This document shows, in pieces, positions 1-3,570 of a stretch of 5,594 nucleotides of DNA. The stretch's first letter is position 1. Every line of letters starts with the position of its first letter. The position numbers and the translations under genes are program-made. The stretch is from contig JADGNT010000386.1 of NCBI GenBank assembly GCA_017883345.1, positions 1 through 5,594 on the forward strand, written 5' to 3'. Source of the DNA: Candidatus Solibacter sp. (GTDB lineage Bacteria > Acidobacteriota > Terriglobia > Bryobacterales > Bryobacteraceae). The notes below the pieces were generated by a model that saw only the letters and a list, made by a program, of their open reading frames with translations, was not told the origin of the DNA and did not search any database.

Positions 1-50
1 CGCTCCCTTACGGTCGCGGCTCTGATCGGAGCCGCGACCGTAAGGGAGCG
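1..50. repeat. Perfect 22-bp inverted repeat (REP-like palindrome)
   Basis: Bases 1-22 are exactly complementary to bases 29-50, leaving a 6-nt loop (tgatcg). The arms contain the core cggtcgcggctc and its complement. The stem has no mismatch over 22 bp and is mostly G/C, so either strand would fold into a very stable hairpin. The element starts at the first base of the window, so it could extend further left. From memory, palindromes of this 'gagccgcgaccgtaaggga' type are scattered in intergenic regions of Solibacter-like acidobacteria and some planctomycetes; this was not checked. It lies downstream of the minus-strand operon and could act as a transcript-end structure or a REP/MITE-type mobile repeat. 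There is no T-tract on either visible side, so a classic intrinsic terminator is not supported. Confidence 0.9.
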
Positions 51-72
51 GTCTTGCAATAGCACCGAATCT

Positions 73-102
73 CGCGGTCAGGGTACTAGTGCCCCGACCG
101 CG
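73..102 (-). repeat. Imperfect hairpin, fully paired only in minus-strand RNA
   Basis: The arms cgcggtcaggg (73-83) and ccccgaccgcg (92-102) are inverted repeats with one mismatch, around an 8-nt loop that contains actagt. In a plus-strand transcript the mismatch is A against C; in a minus-strand transcript it becomes a G-U wobble, giving an 11-bp continuous stem. That direction matches the operon. The arms share the gaccgcg core with the palindrome at 1-50, so the two may be related. No T-run follows, so a rho-independent terminator is not claimed. Confidence 0.6.
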
Positions 103-286
103 TGAAGATGTTCCTTTTCCCGCGGGGCAGGCTGCCGCGCAGGCGCAAGCGGCGACCTTCTACCCCCAGAGAGATTTGGGGCCGCCCCTGCCCGTTTCCC
201 AAACGCAAAGTCTCACCAATACCCGAGGCCGCAAGAAAGTCCAAAATCACTCAGGAGGCGAAGACTGCAAAGAAAAGAATCGCTTA

Positions 287-396
287 GTGGCATTGGGCTT
301 CCAGGCTGGGCTGCCCTCTGGGCCGCCCCCATTCGTGGGGGCATGCTTCCCAGGTTTCCCATCCCATTCCAGCACGGAGGTCCTCCGTGGCATTGG
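287..396. repeat. 10-bp direct repeat gtggcattgg, 100 bp apart
   Basis: The 10-mer gtggcattgg occurs at 287-296 and again at 387-396, exactly 100 bp apart. The surrounding bases (cttagtggcattgggctt and ctccgtggcattggactc) are partly similar. The copies could mark the shared edge of two related dispersed repeat units, or be coincidence; a 10-base match within 470 bp is only mildly improbable. Confidence 0.4.
325..342. repeat. Short hairpin with TTCG loop
   Basis: The arms gccccca (325-331) and tgggggc (336-342) form a perfect 7-bp stem around the tetraloop ttcg (cgaa on the minus strand). In a plus-strand RNA the loop is UUCG, closed by A-U rather than the usual C-G of the stable tetraloop class. 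It lies about 130 nt downstream of the last operon stop codon. No T-run follows in either direction, so a role in transcript stability is possible but termination is not supported. Confidence 0.5.
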
Positions 397-441
397 ACTC
401 TGCGCTGCCTCTGCGTTCTCAGCGTCTCTGCGGTGAATGGG
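363..441 (-). repeat. Dispersed repeat of the cgcagagacg(c/a)tgag type
   Basis: Read on the minus strand, 437-400 is ttcaccgcagagacgctgag followed by aacgcagaggcagcgcaga. This is a recognisable copy of the 'ccgcagagacgcagaggcgcagag' sequence that recurs in intergenic DNA of acidobacteria, cyanobacteria, planctomycetes and other phyla (from memory, not searched). The segment is bounded by a 7-bp inverted pair, cccattc at 363-369 and gaatggg at 435-441, and also holds a near-perfect short palindrome, cacggagg-t-cctccgtg (373-389). The origin of this repeat class is unclear to me. The boundaries given are my estimate from the inverted pair. Confidence 0.65.
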
Positions 442-471
442 CTTCCCTGTTTGGCTCCGGCTTCGCCGCGC

Positions 472-741
472 TTAGGGAGAGGCCTTATCCATCTCCAGAC
501 TCGCGCCGGCCAGCCAGGAACTGACCATTTCCAGATCCCGGCCGGCCGCCGACCGGCAGATTTCCTGGGCTTGAGTGGCCAGCGCGCGCGCCCGGGCCAC
601 GTCACCCTCGGCGATCGCCTGGCGGGCCGCCTCGCGCATCCGCCAGGCGCCCGCCGCGAGGCCCATGATGGTCCCTAGATCGGCGCCACACCGCGAGCAC
701 TCGGTTGACCCGCGAAAACGCGCCTGGCAAACCGGGCACAT
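472..741 (-). CDS. Small zinc-ribbon protein of the Hsp70 operon (89 aa)
   Basis: The role is unproven; it is probably a small accessory or adaptor subunit of the Hsp70 machine. Residues 2-18 contain two CxxC knuckles (CPVC at 2-5, CSRC at 15-18) separated by nine residues, followed by GADL, which is the pattern of a structural zinc ribbon. Residues 22-82 are predicted helical, rich in Ala/Arg/Glu, with a segment around 37-60 (RQAIAEGDVARARALATQAQEI) that looks like one TPR-type helical hairpin. There is no signal peptide or membrane segment, so it is likely cytosolic. The ATG at 741-739 overlaps the Hsp70 stop by one base (TGATG) and has a strong GGAGGG site 6 nt upstream, so expression is coupled to Hsp70. 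From memory, similar CPxC...CSRCGADL proteins sit beside Hsp70 genes in other phyla. A free zinc module could replace the zinc-finger region absent from the operon's J-protein; this is inference. It is a certain gene with an uncertain function. Confidence 0.9.
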   Translation of the reverse strand: MCPVCQARFRGSTECSRCGADLGTIMGLAAGAWRMREAARQAIAEGDVARARALATQAQEICRSAAGRDLEMVSSWLAGASLEMDKASP

Positions 742-2603
742 CAGCCGCCCTCCACGAAGAAGAGAAGCTCCTGGAGAGATTTCATTGCTTCGACGAGCGC
801 GTGCGAGTCGCGATGGGTAACCGCCGTTTCGATGGCTTCCGTCAGCGCGATGGCTTCTTCCTTATCCTCCGCGTGCATGGTGTCGAGCAGACGCCGCGAG
901 CGTTGGATGAGATCGACGGCCTGGCGCCGGTGCTCCACCCAGTTGGAGTCCATGGGGATGATCTTGCCGTTGGTTTTCTGGACCTCCACCTCCACCACGC
1001 CGTTTTCCCAAGCAGGCTCCGCGCCCTCTACCTCCGCCGCTTCCGCATCCTCCTCTTCGTCTTCCTCTTCCTCGAACGCCGCCTCCCGCGAAGCGTACAG
1101 ATCGGCGATGCGCTTACGGGCGGCCGCGATTTCCGCATCGCTCTTGGCCTGTAGCGCGTCGGCAATCGTGATGTGTTTCGATTTGCCGGTGCGTTTCTCG
1201 ATGGCCGCGACGTGCAGGATGCCATCGATATCCAGACTCATGCGGCACAAGACCTCGTTCGGCTCGTCGGTCGAGGCCAACCCCTCGACGTGAAAGTCGC
1301 CCACCAGCACGTTCTGCAACGCGTCTTCGTTGTCGCCCTGAAAGATCCGGATGTCCACCTCGCGCTGGCCGGGAAAGCTGGTGTAATAGCTCTCGGTCCG
1401 CGTCACCGGAAGGGGCGTATTGCGGCGGATGATGGGGTGGTAACAGTACGGATACGGCGCCCCGCCGCGCTGCCCCAGGTACGAGGGGCCGAACGAGTAC
1501 GGGGACACGTCCACCAATACGCGCTCCACATCGCGGCCCGCCAAACGCGAAGCGAGTACGCCCGCTCCCAAAGCCACACACAGATCGGGATGCACGTCCT
1601 CGCGCGGATCCAGGCCCGTGCGTTCCCGCAGCAGGCGCGACACCAGCGGCGTACGCGTCGAGCCGCCGACCAGCAGGATGGCGTCCAGATCGCCCGGCTT
1701 CCTGCCCGCGTCCCCTAGCGCCTTCGACACACTGTCGAGCGTGGACTCCACCAGATGCAGAATCGTCTTCTCGTATTCGTCGCGCGACAGTTCCAGCTCC
1801 AGGTGCAGCGGCTTGCCGTTCTCGGTGATCAGGGCCTCCTCGCGGATCTGCGCATACGGCTGGAAGCTGAGCTCCTTCTTGGCGGCTTCGGCGGCCCACC
1901 ATAAGCGCGCCAGCGCCTGGGGATGCGCGGCGTCGATCCGGACGCCGTGCCGCTGCTGAAACTCGGCCTGCAACTGCGCCAACAGGAGATCGTCGAAATC
2001 GTCCCCGCCCAGCCGATTGTTGCCGTGGCTGGCCAGCACCTCGGTGACATCGCCCTCCACCATAACCACCGAGACATCGAACGTGCCGCCGCCGAGATCG
2101 TAGACCATGACGGTGCGGCGCGCGCCGTCGGCGAAGCCATAAGCGAGGCTGGCGGCGGTCGGCTCGTTGAGGATCCGCACCACCTCCAGCCCGGCCATCA
2201 TGCCGGCTTCGCGCGTGGCATTGCGCTGCGCGTCGGAGAAGTACGCGGGAACCGTGATCACGGCGCGCTTCACCGGCTGCTTCAAGTCGCGGCTCGCCCA
2301 CTCCGCCAGTTCGCGCAGAATCAGCGCGGAGATCTCCTGCGGCGTGAAACTCTTGTCGCCCAACTGTACCGTCTCGGCGCTGCCCATTTTGCGCTTGATG
2401 CTGCGCACCGTGCGCTCCGGATAGACCAATTGCTGATTGCGCGCGGATTCGCCCACCAGCAGCTCGCCAGCCGGCGAGATGCCCACGCACGATGGCAGCA
2501 TTTTGACCTCGCCCGGTCCCAGCACCCGCACCTTGCCATCGGCAAACGCCGCTACTTCCGAGTTGGTGGTGCCTAAGTCGATTCCAATAATCAGATCACT
2601 CAT
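741..2603 (-). CDS. Divergent Hsp70 (DnaK-family) chaperone, 620 aa
   Basis: ATP-driven peptide-binding chaperone, cytosolic. The ATPase domain spans about residues 1-360, with all expected motifs: phosphate-1 loop IGIDLGTTNS (6-15), catalytic Lys70 in SIKRKMG, VITVPAYFSDAQR (115-127), LNEPTAASLAYG (145-156), phosphate-2 loop VYDLGGGTFDVS (167-178), HGNNRLGGDDFD (193-204) and adenosine loop LVGGSTRTP (311-319). The linker reads RVLVDVSP (361-368). The substrate domain follows, ending in DIDGILHVAA (458-467). It differs from classical DnaK by about 8 extra residues with an aromatic YPYCYH segment (384-389) in the first substrate loop, an acidic run EEEEDEEED (511-519) plus a further insert before the lid helices (about 555-618), and no EEVD-type or DnaK-type tail. 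Subdomain IB is short, as in Gram-positive DnaK. The ATG at 2603 overlaps grpE by 8 nt (ATGAGTGA). It is probably a specialised paralogue rather than the housekeeping dnaK, hence no symbol. Confidence 0.96.
   Translation of the reverse strand: MSDLIIGIDLGTTNSEVAAFADGKVRVLGPGEVKMLPSCVGISPAGELLVGESARNQQLVYPERTVRSIKRKMGSAETVQLGDKSFTPQEISALILRELAEWASRDLKQPVKRAVITVPAYFSDAQRNATREAGMMAGLEVVRILNEPTAASLAYGFADGARRTVMVYDLGGGTFDVSVVMVEGDVTEVLASHGNNRLGGDDFDDLLLAQLQAEFQQRHGVRIDAAHPQALARLWWAAEAAKKELSFQPYAQIREEALITENGKPLHLELELSRDEYEKTILHLVESTLDSVSKALGDAGRKPGDLDAILLVGGSTRTPLVSRLLRERTGLDPREDVHPDLCVALGAGVLASRLAGRDVERVLVDVSPYSFGPSYLGQRGGAPYPYCYHPIIRRNTPLPVTRTESYYTSFPGQREVDIRIFQGDNEDALQNVLVGDFHVEGLASTDEPNEVLCRMSLDIDGILHVAAIEKRTGKSKHITIADALQAKSDAEIAAARKRIADLYASREAAFEEEEDEEEDAEAAEVEGAEPAWENGVVEVEVQKTNGKIIPMDSNWVEHRRQAVDLIQRSRRLLDTMHAEDKEEAIALTEAIETAVTHRDSHALVEAMKSLQELLFFVEGG
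748..753 (-). promoter_or_regulatory. Ribosome binding site of the zinc-ribbon gene
   Basis: On the minus strand GGAGGG lies 6 nt before the ATG at 741, inside the last codons of the Hsp70 gene. It fixes the start of the 89-aa protein and supports translation by re-initiation across the TGATG overlap. Confidence 0.75.
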
Positions 2604-3261
2604 CCGTCCCTACACTCCGTGGGCGCCGCGCTACCCGGACCTGCGCCGGGCGGTACACCGCGCCATTCCATTCATAACCCGTCCGGTAGACCGCCAGCAC
2701 GCTCCCTTCTGGAGCGTCGAGCGTTTCCTCCACGTCCACCGCGCTCATCAAGCGCGGATCGAAGGCTTCGCCCTTGCACTCGATCGGCCGGACCTCAAAT
2801 CGAGCCAGCAGCTCGTCCAGCGACTTCAGGCTCAACCGGTAACCCTGCTCCATCGCATCCACTACTTCGAGGGCATGCCGGATCTGTTCCCAGCGCCGGC
2901 GAAAGATGCGGTCCCAGAAAACCGGCCGCACTTTTTCGCGTGCTCCGGCGGCTTCGACGCCACGCAGCAGCCGCTCGCGAAGTTCCAGCAGGCCGTCGAG
3001 CACTTCCTTGCGGCTGCGGGCTGCGTGATCGCGCCCCATCGTTTCGCTGAGCTGTTTGAACGTGCGGCCCTGCAGCTTCACTTCCTGGGTAAGCGTGGTG
3101 AGGGCGGCCCACATCCGGTAGCGGTCCACGGTGGATTCCTCCGCTCCGGTTTCGTCGCCGGCAAGCAGTTCCTCGGGAATGCCCCGCGGCGCATCTTCCC
3201 GCGTCAGCGCCGCGTCCAGCCGCGCTTCGAAGCGGCGCAGAATTTCGTCGCGCTCGATCAA
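2596..3261 (-). CDS. grpE: GrpE-family nucleotide exchange factor, 221 aa
   Basis: Releases ADP from Hsp70, here presumably from the partner encoded immediately downstream. The C-terminal beta domain is recognisable: LLARFEVRPI (151-160), the FDPRLMSAV stretch (168-176) and the signature GYEWNGAVYRPAQVRVARR (195-213), which matches the GrpE pattern G-x3-NG-x3-RPA-x-V-x-V. Residues 50-105 form the long helix region used for dimerisation (VKLQGRTFKQLSE, LLELRERLL). An unusual basic/aromatic stretch, PVFWDRIFRRRWEQ (113-126), interrupts it. The N-terminus (1-45) is acidic and probably flexible. The start is TTG at 3261-3259, overlapping the J-protein stop as TTGA; a GGGAG site 8 nt upstream supports it, and the next Met (residue 50) would remove the helix. 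It overlaps Hsp70 by 8 nt. It is divergent from standard GrpE in the helical part, as expected for a dedicated pair. Confidence 0.92.
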   Translation of the reverse strand: MIERDEILRRFEARLDAALTREDAPRGIPEELLAGDETGAEESTVDRYRMWAALTTLTQEVKLQGRTFKQLSETMGRDHAARSRKEVLDGLLELRERLLRGVEAAGAREKVRPVFWDRIFRRRWEQIRHALEVVDAMEQGYRLSLKSLDELLARFEVRPIECKGEAFDPRLMSAVDVEETLDAPEGSVLAVYRTGYEWNGAVYRPAQVRVARRPRSVGTDE

Positions 3262-3557
3262 GTCTTCTTCTCCCGTGACACAGCCAGCCAGGCGTCGGGT
3301 CCGGTGAATTGCCGTTTGGATTTCAGGCCGTCCAGCAACGCGGCTAGCGGCTGTTTCGGATCGGCGGCGAGCAGCAGGCTGCGCGTGCGCCGCCGTGGAT
3401 CGCGCAGCATTTCATAGGCATCGCGCACCCGCTCAAATTCGCGCGGCGAGCGGTCCGGCGGGTACTCTTTCACCTTGCGCAGATAGGCGGCCCGGATTTC
3501 TTCGTCGCCGGCCTCCGCCTCGACTTCCAGAACCTGTCGCGGATCTTCGTTCGTCAT
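3258..3557 (-). CDS. Short J-domain protein with altered HPD motif (YPPD), 99 aa
   Basis: Probable Hsp70 co-chaperone of the DnaJ superfamily. The J-domain occupies residues 5-60: DPRQVLEVEAEAGDEEIRAAY (helices I-II), LRKVKEYPPDRSP (loop), then EFERVRDAYEMLRDPRRR (helix III and the start of helix IV). The fold pattern is clear, but the loop reads Y32-P33-P34-D35 where HPD is expected, so the histidine needed to stimulate Hsp70 ATPase is missing. The C-terminus (61-99) is a short helical tail with no Gly/Phe or CxxCxGxG zinc region. I chose ATG at 3557, with GGTGA 7 nt upstream and 13 nt after the preceding stop. A longer reading from TTG at 3596 adds 13 residues unlike a J-domain N-terminus. 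Its stop overlaps the grpE start by 4 nt. From memory, related Hsp70-linked J-proteins carry HPPDR here; that was not checked. The fold is fairly sure, activity as a stimulator is not. Confidence 0.87.
   Translation of the reverse strand: MTNEDPRQVLEVEAEAGDEEIRAAYLRKVKEYPPDRSPREFERVRDAYEMLRDPRRRTRSLLLAADPKQPLAALLDGLKSKRQFTGPDAWLAVSREKKT
3270..3274 (-). promoter_or_regulatory. Ribosome binding site deciding the grpE TTG start
   Basis: On the minus strand GGGAG lies 8 nt before TTG at 3261, within the final codons of the J-protein gene. It is the only good site near the N-terminus, and the TTGA overlap mirrors the common ATGA coupling arrangement, so the rare TTG codon is chosen as the start. 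Confidence 0.65.
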
Positions 3558-3564
3558 GGCTGTT

Positions 3565-3569
3565 TCACC
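3565..3569 (-). promoter_or_regulatory. Ribosome binding site deciding the J-protein start
   Basis: GGTGA on the minus strand sits 7 nt before the ATG at 3557, within the 13-nt gap that follows the TPR-like gene's TGA (3573-3571). It favours the 99-aa form over the 112-aa form that would begin with TTG inside the upstream gene. Confidence 0.55.
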
Positions 3570-3570
3570 G

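Larger units (their letters stand above)
1..471. other. Non-coding spacer downstream of the operon
   Basis: No credible gene was found in this stretch. The open frames on the plus strand (for example 89-436 and 102-287) have compositions dictated by repeats, no recognisable domain and no good ribosome binding site. The content is instead structural: the palindrome at 1-50, hairpins at 73-102 and 325-342, a 10-bp direct repeat (287-296 and 387-396) and a dispersed-repeat copy at about 363-441. It is somewhat more A/T-rich around 235-290 than the coding part. The operon's transcript probably ends here, but no hairpin followed by a T-run was seen. Confidence 0.7.

Noticed and set aside
325..342. 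Intrinsic terminator for the operon
   Set aside because: A 7-bp hairpin is present but is followed by G/C-rich sequence in both directions, with no T-run.
89..436. Plus-strand open frame of 115 codons in the left spacer
   Set aside because: It runs through hairpins and dispersed-repeat sequence, has no domain, no convincing ribosome binding site and an amino-acid make-up typical of translated non-coding DNA.
343..678. Plus-strand open frame of 111 codons overlapping the zinc-ribbon gene
   Set aside because: It is partly antisense to a gene with a clear CxxC...CxxC pattern and partly in repeat DNA; its first half is translated cgcagagacg-type repeat.
2007..2024. Asn in place of DnaK Thr199 in HGNNRLGG as a loss of Hsp70 function
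   Set aside because: As I recall, Gram-positive DnaK has GDNRLGG at this place, so Asn is a normal variant and not evidence of inactivity.
1114..2490. Minus-strand open frame of 458 codons in another frame of the Hsp70 gene
   Set aside because: It lies wholly inside the Hsp70 gene in the wrong frame, with an Arg/Gly/Ala-rich product; no sign of a real overlapping gene.
1923..2576. Plus-strand open frame of 217 codons inside the Hsp70 gene
   Set aside because: It is the shadow of the highly conserved Hsp70 ATPase domain; the His/Arg/Ala-rich product has no recognisable fold.
2437..3417. Plus-strand open frame of 326 codons
   Set aside because: It is antisense to the Hsp70 start, all of grpE and part of the J-protein gene, all of which show family motifs; long antisense frames are expected in GC-rich DNA.
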